Positions 38,437-47,108 of a stretch of DNA of 64,000 bases are shown piece after piece. The stretch comes from Pseudoalteromonas espejiana DSM 9414 (GTDB lineage Bacteria; Pseudomonadota; Gammaproteobacteria; Enterobacterales; Alteromonadaceae), in contig NZ_CP011028.1 of assembly GCF_002221525.1 (NCBI RefSeq), positions 3,509,501 to 3,573,500 of the forward strand, in the 5' to 3' direction. Position 1 is the stretch's first letter. Each line of letters starts with the position of its first letter. Both the position numbers and the translations under genes were made by a program. The notes below the pieces were generated by a model. The model had not been told where the DNA came from. It ran no database searches and saw nothing but the letters and a program-made list of their open reading frames with translations.

Positions 38437-38462
38437 CTAATAATTAACTTAAAAGTTAACTA

Positions 38463-39647
38463 TTACTCTACGATAGTTGCTACAACACCAGCACCTACAG
38501 TACGGCCACCTTCACGGATAGCGAAACGAAGACCTTCGTCCATCGCGATTGGCGCGATTAGAGTTACTGTCATCTTAACGTTATCACCAGGCATTACCAT
38601 TTCTACGCCTTCTGGTAACTGTACGTCACCAGTTACGTCAGTTGTACGGAAGTAGAACTGTGGACGGTAACCTTTAAAGAATGGAGTATGACGACCACCT
38701 TCATCTTTAGAAAGTACGTATACTTCTGAAGTGAATGTAGTGTGTGGGTTGATTGAACCAGGCTTAGCTAGTACTTGACCACGTTCAACGTCTTCACGCT
38801 TAGTACCACGTAAAAGTGCACCAATGTTCTCACCAGCACGACCTTCGTCAAGAAGCTTACGGAACATTTCAACACCAGTACAAGTAGACTTAGTAGTCTC
38901 TTTGATACCAACGATTTCAACTTCGTCATTTACGTTGATGATACCAGCTTCAACACGACCAGTTACAACTGTACCACGGCCTTGGATTGAGAAAACATCT
39001 TCGATAGGCATGATGAATGGCTTATCGATGTCACGCTCTGGCTCTGGAATGTAAGAATCTAGTGCTTCTGCAAGCTCAACGATCTTGTCTTCCCACTGCT
39101 TTTCGCCTTCAAGTGCTTTAAGAGCAGAACCTTGAATTAGTGGTAAGTCATCACCTGGGAAGTCGTACTCAGAAAGAAGTTCACGAACTTCCATTTCTAC
39201 TAGCTCAAGTAGCTCTTCGTCGTCAACCATGTCACATTTGTTCATGAATACAACGATGTAAGGTACGCCAACCTGACGAGAAAGTAGGATGTGCTCACGA
39301 GTTTGTGGCATAGGGCCGTCAGTCGCAGCTACTACTAAGATAGCGCCGTCCATTTGAGCAGCACCAGTGATCATGTTTTTAACATAATCGGCGTGACCAG
39401 GACAATCTACGTGTGCGTAGTGACGAGTTGGAGTATCGTACTCAACGTGAGAAGTTGAGATTGTGATACCACGCTCGCGCTCTTCTGGAGCGTTATCGAT
39501 TGATGCGAAATCTTTAGCAACACCGCCGTATACTTTTGCAAGTACGTTAGTGATTGCTGCAGTTAGTGTAGTTTTACCGTGGTCAACGTGGCCGATTGTA
39601 CCAACGTTTACGTGCGGTTTTACGCGTTCAAACTTTTCTTTTGCCAT
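38463..39647 (-). CDS. tuf: Translation elongation factor Tu
   Basis: This 394-residue GTPase brings aminoacyl-tRNA to the ribosome. [15 protein letters not shown] (P-loop, near residue 19), [13 protein letters not shown] (G3), NKCDMVDD (G4) and the C-terminal [16 protein letters not shown] are visible. It follows four tRNA genes on the same strand, the classic thrU-tyrU-glyT-thrT-tufB order, so it corresponds to tufB. Base use differs from the neighbours (strong codon preference typical of highly expressed genes). Decayed copies of its 3' end lie downstream. Confidence 0.99.
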   Translation of the reverse strand: MAKEKFERVKPHVNVGTIGHVDHGKTTLTAAITNVLAKVYGGVAKDFASIDNAPEERERGITISTSHVEYDTPTRHYAHVDCPGHADYVKNMITGAAQMDGAILVVAATDGPMPQTREHILLSRQVGVPYIVVFMNKCDMVDDEELLELVEMEVRELLSEYDFPGDDLPLIQGSALKALEGEKQWEDKIVELAEALDSYIPEPERDIDKPFIMPIEDVFSIQGRGTVVTGRVEAGIINVNDEVEIVGIKETTKSTCTGVEMFRKLLDEGRAGENIGALLRGTKREDVERGQVLAKPGSINPHTTFTSEVYVLSKDEGGRHTPFFKGYRPQFYFRTTDVTGDVQLPEGVEMVMPGDNVKMTVTLIAPIAMDEGLRFAIREGGRTVGAGVVATIVE

Positions 39648-39782
39648 GACGGAACCTATCAGTTTTGTGTATCTAGATTACATATGAAAATAATCCACCA
39701 GAGGTAGATTAATTTAATTTTTTCAAATTTCAAATAGTTTTTTCTGACAGATAAAGGAAGTATTCAAGGAGATTCTAATGAC

Positions 39783-39858
39783 TGGTGCTGATAGGCAGAT
39801 TTGAACTGCCGACCTCACCCTTACCAAGGGTGCGCTCTACCAACTGAGCTATATCAGC
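39783..39858 (-). tRNA. thrT: tRNA-Thr (GGT)
   Basis: 76 bases forming a full cloverleaf with encoded CCA (TGG on the plus strand at 39783). The acceptor is GCTGATA; the anticodon loop has GGT between CCCTT and AAGGG. It is the tRNA nearest to tuf. Confidence 0.97.
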
Positions 39859-39869
39859 AACACCATAAT

Positions 39870-39944
<75 letters not shown>

Positions 39945-39989
39945 TTTAGGAACCTGTTCTTAAACTACCTCTAACCGTCAAGAATAAAG

Positions 39990-40074
39990 TGGTGGAGGGA
40001 GCTGGATTCGAACCAGCGAAGGCTGAGCCGTCAGATTTACAGTCTGATCCCTTTGGCCGCTCGGGAACCCCTCC
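39990..40074 (-). tRNA. tyrU: tRNA-Tyr (GTA)
   Basis: 85 bases with a long variable arm and encoded CCA. The acceptor is GGAGGGG and the anticodon is GTA in CTGTAAAT. A class II tRNA as expected for Tyr in bacteria. Confidence 0.97.
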
Positions 40075-40114
40075 ACGATAATTCTTTACTAATTCACTTT
40101 CGGTAAAAGGAAAG

Positions 40115-40190
<76 letters not shown>

Positions 40191-40211
40191 ACTGCTTTAG
40201 TACGGGGCGAG

Positions 40212-40240
40212 ATATTAGAGTAAGGTTTATTGTGATGCAA
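40212..40240 (-). promoter_or_regulatory. Promoter of the tRNA-tuf operon
   Basis: On the minus strand TTGCAT (-35), a 17-base spacer and TAATAT (-10) are followed by a GC-rich discriminator CTCGCCCCG, the form expected for a stringently controlled stable-RNA promoter. The first tRNA begins about 21 bases after the -10 box. Confidence 0.85.
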
Positions 40241-40307
40241 CAATAAAATTAAAAAAAATGTAATTTTTTAGCTTAAATGCTCACAATTCATGCAAAAGTG
40301 CTTAATT

Positions 40308-41027
40308 TTATAGTTTTTCGTCGTTTTTACTTAACTCATGCCAGTAATTTAATCCTTTCATAACCAGTAAAGAATCAAAAATACTGCCACTTATTTGTTG
40401 TTGTAACAGCAAACCATAGCCACCGGCACATATTATTTGTGGATTATGTGAGCCGGTTACTTGGTTTAAGTGAATTTTTGCCTGTTCAATAGCACCAAGC
40501 GTTGCCACCAGCGCGCCATTTTTTAATCCATTAGGGGTGTTTTTACCTAATTCATTTAAAAAGGGAGTGTTGGCATCGTCAAATACGCGCTGTGTATTTT
40601 GTGTCAGCGAGCGCGTCATTAAATCAAGGCCGGGTAATATCCATCCCCCTAAATGCTCTCCTTTTGCACTGAGCACATCGATGGTAGTTGCGGTGCCAGC
40701 ATCAACAACAATACAGGGGGTGTTTGGGTAAAGCGTATAGGCAGCTATTATCGCAAGCCATCTATCTATACCTAAGTTGCTAACCTGCTCGTAAGCACAG
40801 GTAATTGCGCCAAGTTGTTTTGTAACGCTTGCCTCAAAACACGGTATGCTTTTTTGAGAAGCCACTGCAAGAACACTGTTTAATTGCTCGCTTTTCCCTA
40901 CGCAGGCATATACAACTTCAGTTACTGACTGCCAAGGTAGCTCACTCAAATCAGTAGGCTGTATCTGTTGGTTATGCCACAACGCTGCTTTTAAAGAAGT
41001 ATTACCTACATCTATCAGTAATTTCAT
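40308..41027 (-). CDS. coaX: Type III pantothenate kinase
   Basis: This 239-residue ASKHA-fold kinase phosphorylates pantothenate, the first step of coenzyme A synthesis. MKLLIDVGNTSLKAAL (phosphate loop Asp), LGIDRWLAIIAAYTL and IVVDAGTATTIDVL are the CoaX motifs. Its start overlaps the end of birA by 4 bases, so the two are co-translated; the birA-coaX pair is common in gammaproteobacteria. Confidence 0.95.
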   Translation of the reverse strand: MKLLIDVGNTSLKAALWHNQQIQPTDLSELPWQSVTEVVYACVGKSEQLNSVLAVASQKSIPCFEASVTKQLGAITCAYEQVSNLGIDRWLAIIAAYTLYPNTPCIVVDAGTATTIDVLSAKGEHLGGWILPGLDLMTRSLTQNTQRVFDDANTPFLNELGKNTPNGLKNGALVATLGAIEQAKIHLNQVTGSHNPQIICAGGYGLLLQQQISGSIFDSLLVMKGLNYWHELSKNDEKL

Positions 41028-42016
41028 AGTGCGGCCTTTCTGAGTGATATTTCGCCGCCATAATAGCTTTTTACTTCGCCGTCTTGGCGAATACGAATAC
41101 CACCATGCTGATCTATTCCTTCACATATACCGCGCCAACTTCTGTGCCCAGTATTTAGCTCCACGCACTCTCCCGCAAAGGCATTAAGCGCGTTCCATTG
41201 TGCATACATGGTTTGCAAGCCATCTTGCTGGTACTGCGCTAAGCGTTGCTCTAGGTGATAGGTAAGCGATGCCACTAGCTGATTTTTATCAAGCGCGGTG
41301 GTGTGTTGGCTAAGGTCGGTCCAAGCTTGGTCAATATGTTGGCTGGTGTTTTGCGGCATATGTAAATTAATACCAATACCTATTACTAATTGGCACGGGC
41401 CTTGTGGCTGGCCATCTAACTCAACTAATACGCCAGCTAATTTTTGCTTGTTAATGTATATGTCGTTTGGCCATTTAAGCTCTATATTAATACCGTAAAG
41501 GGCTTTAATGGCATCGTATACTGCAAGCCCTACGGCAATTGATACGCCCATAGCGGCTTGTAGGCCATCATCTAAACGCCAAAAATAACTGTAATACAAG
41601 TTAGCCCCAAACGGAGATTGCCACACTCGTCCTCGCCTGCCGCGCCCTGCTTGCTGCATTTCAGCTACAACAACAGTGCCCGACTCTAGCTCAGATTTAC
41701 TTTGAACGCGGCGCATAAGCTCGCTATTGGTAGAATCTATAATAGGATGTACTTCTACCTGCGCTGTATTAGCACCCAGTGCTTGGTAATGCTTGCTAAT
41801 ACTTGCTTGATTAAGTAAACCAACTTGATTATTTAAGCTGTAACCTTTGCCGGTTACTTTAAAAATATCTAGCCCCATATATTGCAAGGTTTGAATATGC
41901 TTACTCACTGCCGCACGGCTTATACCTAACTGCTCACCTAATGCTTGCCCAGATACAAAGCCACCTTGGTTAAGTGCATTTAATATAGCGAGTTTATTTC
42001 CATCAGGTGCTTTCAT
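41024..42016 (-). CDS. birA: Bifunctional biotin ligase / biotin operon repressor BirA
   Basis: This 330-residue protein attaches biotin to its carrier protein and represses biotin genes. It has an N-terminal winged helix (GQALGEQLGISRAAVSKHIQ near residue 25-45), the catalytic loop AGRGRRGRVWQSPFGANLYY near residue 120 and ELKWPNDIYINKQKLAGVLV near 185. The ATG at 42016 overlaps the murB stop as TAATG, a better start than the longer upstream frame. The murB-birA-coaX order is conserved. Confidence 0.96.
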   Translation of the reverse strand: MKAPDGNKLAILNALNQGGFVSGQALGEQLGISRAAVSKHIQTLQYMGLDIFKVTGKGYSLNNQVGLLNQASISKHYQALGANTAQVEVHPIIDSTNSELMRRVQSKSELESGTVVVAEMQQAGRGRRGRVWQSPFGANLYYSYFWRLDDGLQAAMGVSIAVGLAVYDAIKALYGINIELKWPNDIYINKQKLAGVLVELDGQPQGPCQLVIGIGINLHMPQNTSQHIDQAWTDLSQHTTALDKNQLVASLTYHLEQRLAQYQQDGLQTMYAQWNALNAFAGECVELNTGHRSWRGICEGIDQHGGIRIRQDGEVKSYYGGEISLRKAAL

Positions 42017-43023
42017 TACACATTCTCCGCAGTAATGTGGCATTCGCTTTTGCTATTTATTAGCCTTACCTCATGCTCAAGCTTTATATTGTAACGGTTT
42101 AGCACAACAGCTTGAATATGCTTAATCATCGCTATTAAATCAGGGCCTTGGCTTTGACCATGGTTTACCAGTACTAGAGCTTGTTGTTGATGCACCTCAA
42201 TACCCGCCACTTTATGACCTTTTAAGCCTGCTTGATCAATTAACCAACCTGCGGCCACTTTGTGATGATTATCACCGTATTTGTAATGCGGTAAATCTAC
42301 AAAGCGGCCAAGTAATGCAGCCAAGCTCTTATTTGTGATAATCGGGTTTTTAAAAAAGCTGCCCGCATTAGGTAATGTGTAAGGATTAGGAAGCTTGCTA
42401 TTGCGCGTAGCGATAACATGTTCAAAAACCATTGTAGGTGTTGGATTTTTTAACGATTGCAATGGCCCATAATTTAAAACTGGCTGCCATTGCTTAGGTA
42501 CTGCTAGGTTTACCCGAGTGATTACCGCTTTGTTTTTTAACGCATGCTTAAAAACAGAATCACGATAAGCAAACTCACATTGCTCATTAGTAAGTGTAAC
42601 CATACTTTGCGTAGCTATATCAAAATACTCAACCGACTCAACAAATTTAGCCAGCTCTACGCCGTACGCCCCAATATTTTGAACAGGCGCAGCACCAACA
42701 GTGCCCGGTATTAATGCTAAGTTTTCAAGCCCTGCAATATTTTTCTCTAGTAAATAACGCACTAGGTTATGCCAATTTTCCCCTGCAGCTGCGGTTATTA
42801 AGCAATCACTTTCACGTTCTGTAATAGTTATGCCTTTGGTGGCCATTTTAATAACAGTACCTGCGTAGTCATCTAAAAAAATTGTATTACTACCCTCACC
42901 TAATAAGCAAAATGGGGCATTAAAGCCCTGGGCTTTAAGTTGCTCAAGTGAGGTTATTTCAACAAAGTTTTGGCATTGGCTATTTAGAGCAAAGGTATGT
43001 AAAGATTTTAATGAGTGCGCCAC
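42016..43023 (-). CDS. murB: UDP-N-acetylenolpyruvoylglucosamine reductase
   Basis: This FAD enzyme makes UDP-MurNAc for peptidoglycan. The 335 residues hold the FAD-binding LLGEGSNTIFLDDY, GLENLALIPGTVGAAPVQNI with GAYGVEL, the proton-donating Ser in LPNAGSFFKNP near 225 and a C-terminal Glu in LEHEVRLI. It is a type I MurB (with the extra loop seen in E. coli). First gene of the murB-birA-coaX operon. Confidence 0.97.
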   Translation of the reverse strand: MAHSLKSLHTFALNSQCQNFVEITSLEQLKAQGFNAPFCLLGEGSNTIFLDDYAGTVIKMATKGITITERESDCLITAAAGENWHNLVRYLLEKNIAGLENLALIPGTVGAAPVQNIGAYGVELAKFVESVEYFDIATQSMVTLTNEQCEFAYRDSVFKHALKNKAVITRVNLAVPKQWQPVLNYGPLQSLKNPTPTMVFEHVIATRNSKLPNPYTLPNAGSFFKNPIITNKSLAALLGRFVDLPHYKYGDNHHKVAAGWLIDQAGLKGHKVAGIEVHQQQALVLVNHGQSQGPDLIAMIKHIQAVVLNRYNIKLEHEVRLINSKSECHITAENV

Positions 43024-43156
43024 AAAGCTCTCTGAGTGTACTGGTAACTAATCGCAGTAGTTTACCTTATTGTCGCAAAGAATGTAAAAATCACTCAACC
43101 CACTGTGGCAATCATGATATAAAACCTGCACTTATTTATATGTGTTCAGGGTATTT

Positions 43157-45001
43157 ATGAAAATCAAACCTCTTTTTTTAAGCCTCGCTATGGCAGGTAT
43201 GTGCTCACAAGCAATGGCAAACGCGATTGACCAAAACTCATACGCCAACCTAGACGATGTAGTTACAACGCACTTAAACCTTGATTTAGATGTCGACTTT
43301 GCCGACAAGCAATTAGAAGGTTTTGTTGAGCACACGCTAAAGTGGAACAATACCAATAGCAAAAAGCTGGTACTTGATACGCGCGACTTAGACATTGATA
43401 AAGTAATGTACCAAGACACCTCGGGTGATTGGCATAAAGCTAAATTTACACTTGCCGAGCGCGATGATGTAAAAGGTTCAAAACTAACAATTACGCTGAA
43501 AAGCCAAGCACCTAAAGTACGTATTTACTATAACAGCCGCCCAGAAGCGTCTGGCCTTCAATGGTTAACACCAGAGCAAACAGCGAGTAAAACACACCCA
43601 TTTATGTATAGCCAATCGCAAGCTATTCATGCGCGTAGTTGGTTACCTGTACAAGATACACCTGCAATGCGCGTAACATACTCGGCGCGTATTCATACAC
43701 CAAAAGATATTCGTGCGGTTATGAGTGCCGACAATAAAGATGCACTTTACAAAGATGGTGATTACCACTTCGATATGCCACAGGCAATTTCTCCATACCT
43801 TATTGCCATTGGCGCAGGTAATTTAGAATTTAAAGCCATGTCTCATCAAACCGGTATTTTTGCAGAGCCTGAAATTTTAGACGCCTCTGTAGCTGAATTT
43901 AACGACACCCAAGCCATGATCGACAAAACCAACGAAATGTATGGTGAATACGCATGGGGCCGTTACGATTTATTAATGTTACCGCCTAGCTTTCCGTTTG
44001 GTGGCATGGAAAATCCGCGCCTTTCGTTTATTACCCCTACCGTAGTTGCAGGTGATAAAAGCTTAGTAAACCTTATTGCACATGAGCTTGCACACTCTTG
44101 GTCTGGTAACTTAGTTACCAACGCAACGTGGGAAGATTTATGGTTAAACGAAGGTTTTACCTCGTACGTTGAAAACCGCATTATGGAAGAGGTATTTGGC
44201 CGCGACCGTGCAGTAATGGAACAAGCACTTGATGCAGCAGGCTTACGCGCACAGCTTAAAACAATTGACGCGCCAGACACTCGCCTTAACTTAAAACTTA
44301 ATGGCCGCGATCCAGATGATGCGTTTAGCTCAGTACCATACACAAAAGGTCAGCTATTTTTAATCTACTTAGAAGAAAAGTACGGCCGCGATAAGTTTGA
44401 CCCGTTTGTAAAAACGTACTTTAAAGAGTTTTCGTTTAAATCACTGACTACAGCACAGTTTGTAACTTACATAAAAGCAAACTTAATCGATAAGTACCCT
44501 GGTGTTGTAAGCATGGATAAAGTAAACGAGTGGATTTTTGAACCTGGTTTACCAAGCGATGCACCAAACCCAACATCAGATGCGTTTGATAAAGTTGATA
44601 CAGCTAGCGCCGCTTGGTTAAAAGGCGAAGCCACAGCAGCACAACTACCAACAACTCAGTGGACAGTGCACGAATGGTTACACTTTTTAAATAACCTACC
44701 ACGTGATTTAAGCTTAGATAAAATGAGCGAGCTAGATAGCGAGTTTAACTTAACACAGTCAACCAATGCTGAACGTGCATTTGCATGGTTTATGCTTGCG
44801 GTAGGTAATGGTTATCAGCCAATTTATCCAGCGCTTGATAAGCATTTGTCGGGTATTGGCCGTCGTAAGTTAATAGTGCCGCTTTACAAAGCACTTATTA
44901 CAAATGGTAAAAAAGAATGGGCACAAAGCGTGTACTTAAAAGCACGCCCAGGCTACCACCCTCTTGCACAAGGGACTATTGACGCGTTATTTGAAAAATA
45001 A
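43157..45001 (+). CDS. M1-family aminopeptidase of the leukotriene-A4-hydrolase type
   Basis: This is a 614-residue zinc aminopeptidase with a signal peptide (PLFLSLAMAGMCSQAMANA), so periplasmic or secreted. The substrate-binding motif is PFGGMENPRLSFITP (GGMEN) near residue 280, the zinc motif HELAHSW with the downstream Glu in LWLNEGF near 310-330, and a C-terminal helical domain, all as in LTA4 hydrolase/aminopeptidase B. ATG 43157 has AGGG upstream; GTG 43142 would extend the leader by five residues. It probably supplies amino acids from peptides, similar to the cold-active enzyme known from Colwellia. Confidence 0.95.
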   Translation: MKIKPLFLSLAMAGMCSQAMANAIDQNSYANLDDVVTTHLNLDLDVDFADKQLEGFVEHTLKWNNTNSKKLVLDTRDLDIDKVMYQDTSGDWHKAKFTLAERDDVKGSKLTITLKSQAPKVRIYYNSRPEASGLQWLTPEQTASKTHPFMYSQSQAIHARSWLPVQDTPAMRVTYSARIHTPKDIRAVMSADNKDALYKDGDYHFDMPQAISPYLIAIGAGNLEFKAMSHQTGIFAEPEILDASVAEFNDTQAMIDKTNEMYGEYAWGRYDLLMLPPSFPFGGMENPRLSFITPTVVAGDKSLVNLIAHELAHSWSGNLVTNATWEDLWLNEGFTSYVENRIMEEVFGRDRAVMEQALDAAGLRAQLKTIDAPDTRLNLKLNGRDPDDAFSSVPYTKGQLFLIYLEEKYGRDKFDPFVKTYFKEFSFKSLTTAQFVTYIKANLIDKYPGVVSMDKVNEWIFEPGLPSDAPNPTSDAFDKVDTASAAWLKGEATAAQLPTTQWTVHEWLHFLNNLPRDLSLDKMSELDSEFNLTQSTNAERAFAWFMLAVGNGYQPIYPALDKHLSGIGRRKLIVPLYKALITNGKKEWAQSVYLKARPGYHPLAQGTIDALFEK

Positions 45002-45016
45002 GCAGTGTTAATAAAC

Positions 45017-45044
45017 AAAAAAGGCCGATTTATCGGCCTTTTTT
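45017..45044. terminator. Bidirectional terminator after the M1 aminopeptidase gene
   Basis: AAAAAAGGCCGA pairs with TCGGCCTTTTTT, loop TTTA, between convergent genes. Confidence 0.95.
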
Positions 45045-45058
45045 ATTTTTAAACTCAC

Positions 45059-45655
45059 TTACTTAACCTTTTCTAAAAAGGCTTTTCGCTCAGCGGGTGT
45101 TGCTTGTTGCCACCAAAACTCCAGCATTTGCGGCACACTAGGCATACCTTTACCATTAATTGGTGCAATAGGCTTAATAGGCTGACTTGGACGCGTAGGC
45201 CCAGCCGGCACACTATTTTGCATTGCAGGTTTTTGGCTGGCTAGCTGAGTCTCAGAAATAACACTCAAAGGCTGTGCAACAGATGCACCTTTAGGCATTA
45301 AGCTAACCTGCGGCGCTTCGGCAAATATTTTAGCTGATACCGCATTATCGGCGCGGTTAAACACCATGTCGTAATCTTTATTTTCATCAAGAGTAATATC
45401 AACCCAAAAAGGCTCTGACTCAATTACCTCATGATCGTCAAAACCGTGTTCGTACAAATCCGTGTACTTTAACTTTAATTGGTAAGACCCCGGTGCTAGT
45501 TCTATATCATCTACACGGCTAAATATAGAGCTTTCAATTACTCTATCGCCCACTTGTAAAGGAACTAACTCTTCAGGAAAGTGAATATTTCCTGCGCTTG
45601 CCGACATACTAAATAATAGTGCTGCAGCACTTGCTATTAACATTGATTTACGCAT
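45059..45655 (-). CDS. DUF2057 (UPF0319/YccT-like) periplasmic protein
   Basis: This 198-residue protein has a signal peptide (LIASAAALLFSMSASA). The mature N-terminal half (LVPLQVGDRVIESSIFSRVD, ELAPGSYQLKLKYTDLYE) is the DUF2057 pattern. A Pro-rich linker (QPIKPIAPINGKGMPS) leads to a C-terminal helical segment LEFWWQQATPAERKAFLEKV, which resembles the end of YccT-type proteins. ATG 45655 has AAAGGAG upstream. Function unknown. Confidence 0.85.
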   Translation of the reverse strand: MRKSMLIASAAALLFSMSASAGNIHFPEELVPLQVGDRVIESSIFSRVDDIELAPGSYQLKLKYTDLYEHGFDDHEVIESEPFWVDITLDENKDYDMVFNRADNAVSAKIFAEAPQVSLMPKGASVAQPLSVISETQLASQKPAMQNSVPAGPTRPSQPIKPIAPINGKGMPSVPQMLEFWWQQATPAERKAFLEKVK

Positions 45656-45744
45656 AAAAACTCCTTTGGTTGATTTCAGTTTGACACTGCTAGCAAAATT
45701 TGTCATTAGTGACTTTAAATTCAAATTGTTAAATTGAAACCACT

Positions 45745-46107
45745 ATGAGCTCAGAGACTATTTTTACAAAAATTATTAACCGTGAAATTCCTGCCGATAT
45801 AATTTACGAAGACGAAAACACCCTTGCGTTTAAAGATATAAACCCACAAGCCCCTTTTCATGTGTTAATTATTCCAAAAAAAGCAATTGCCACTATAAAT
45901 GAAATAAATAGTGAAAATTCACATTTAGTTGGAAATTTATACGTTGTAGCTGCTAAATTAGCCAAGCAATTTAACTTCAGTGAAGACGGCTATAGGGTGG
46001 TAATGAACTGCAACGAACATGGCGGACAAACCGTATATCATATTCATTTACATATGCTTGCAGGCAAAGAAATGGGCTGGCCACCGTACCAAAACACAAA
46101 AAAATAA
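45745..46107 (+). CDS. hinT: HIT-family purine nucleotide hydrolase (HinT-like)
   Basis: This 120-residue protein is a Hint-type phosphoramidase. IFTKIINREIPADIIYEDEN and FHVLIIPKKAIATINE fit the family, and the triad is visible as YHIHLHMLAG near residue 103 (HxHxH). The usual C-terminal Trp (MGWPP) is there. Such proteins hydrolyse adenosine phosphoramidates. It appears to be a single gene, divergent from the DUF2057 gene. Confidence 0.95.
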   Translation: MSSETIFTKIINREIPADIIYEDENTLAFKDINPQAPFHVLIIPKKAIATINEINSENSHLVGNLYVVAAKLAKQFNFSEDGYRVVMNCNEHGGQTVYHIHLHMLAGKEMGWPPYQNTKK

Positions 46108-46333
46108 ATAATTTAAAATAATTATTTACAAAAAAAATCAACATTTCACTGATTACAAATGTTATGGTTTATCATGTATATAAAGTGAAAAATAATTACT
46201 TAATTGCAACATTTTATGTTTAAATAATCGTAAAATCGTACTTGTAACCAAGGCGAAACCCGACTTTCTAATACAAAAGGTGTGGAAGTCGTGATAAACT
46301 TAACCAGTCAGCTTTATAAAAGAGTATAAAAAC

Positions 46334-46990
46334 ATGAGCAGTTCAGCCTTTTTGTTATTAGATCAAGAGCCAATTAACACCATTGGCATTAACGTTTTAG
46401 AACCTTTGTTAAAAACGCAAGGCCTTGACGTAACTACGGGTACAAACATTTTAGATGTACCAGAAGGGACTCGACTACTGTTCATTGAAACATCAAGCCA
46501 AGACGCATGGGGAAAACTAAAAGAACAACTTGTAAACCTGCGTACTAAGTGCGATATCGTGTTATTTAATTTAGACGAAAACCCAGAGCTTGCTAACCGC
46601 GCGCTTTTAAGCGGTATTCGCGGGGTATTTTATACAACAGATAACGCCGATGTTTTAATGAAAGGTATTCGCTTACTTTTAGAGGATCAGCTTTGGTATA
46701 GACGCGACATCATGTGTAATGCATTAAACCGAATGTTGCAGTTTAATAAAGACGCACTGCATAAGCTGACCGAAGGCGATATTGAACCAATCAAACTCAC
46801 TAAACGAGAAAAAGCAATAATCTCGTTAATGAGTAAGGGTTCTAAAAACAAAGAAATTGCTGAAGACCTAAGCATCAGCCCACACACAGTTAAAACACAT
46901 TTATACAGCGCATTTAGAAAAACTAAATGTCGTAACCGTATTGAGCTCTTATCATGGGCTCAGCAGAACATTCCTGACGAAATTCGATAA
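46334..46990 (+). CDS. LuxR-type response regulator, CsgD/VpsT-like
   Basis: This 218-residue protein has a receiver-like N-terminal domain (about residues 1-125) that lacks the usual acidic pocket, and a LuxR helix-turn-helix at the end (LTKREKAIISLMSKGSKNKE then IAEDLSISPHTVKTHLYSAF). The linker has DQLWYRRDIM; VpsT-type c-di-GMP binding regulators have W[FLM][TS]R here, so this is a variant. Such regulators control biofilm matrix genes. The neighbouring hybrid kinase and a ManC-type enzyme fit an exopolysaccharide context, though that is inference. It ends at a strong terminator. Confidence 0.85.
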   Translation: MSSSAFLLLDQEPINTIGINVLEPLLKTQGLDVTTGTNILDVPEGTRLLFIETSSQDAWGKLKEQLVNLRTKCDIVLFNLDENPELANRALLSGIRGVFYTTDNADVLMKGIRLLLEDQLWYRRDIMCNALNRMLQFNKDALHKLTEGDIEPIKLTKREKAIISLMSKGSKNKEIAEDLSISPHTVKTHLYSAFRKTKCRNRIELLSWAQQNIPDEIR

Positions 46991-47008
46991 ATTTAATTTC
47001 GTACATTA

Positions 47009-47036
47009 AAAACAGACACTTAGGTGTCTGTTTTTG
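47009..47036 (+). terminator. Terminator after the CsgD/VpsT-like gene
   Basis: AAAACAGACACTTAGGTGTCTG followed by TTTTTGTTT; stem CAGACAC/GTGTCTG. Confidence 0.93.
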
Positions 47037-47108
47037 TTTGTACTGGCCACTTGTTAAAGTTTTCACTTTTTATTACTCTAGTTAAAGTACCTATTGCTGG
47101 AACCTAGT

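Noticed and set aside
46250..46300. Inverted repeat CGACTT/AAGTCG before the CsgD/VpsT-like gene
   Set aside because: Short arms and a loop of nearly 20 bases; could be an operator but there is no supporting comparison.
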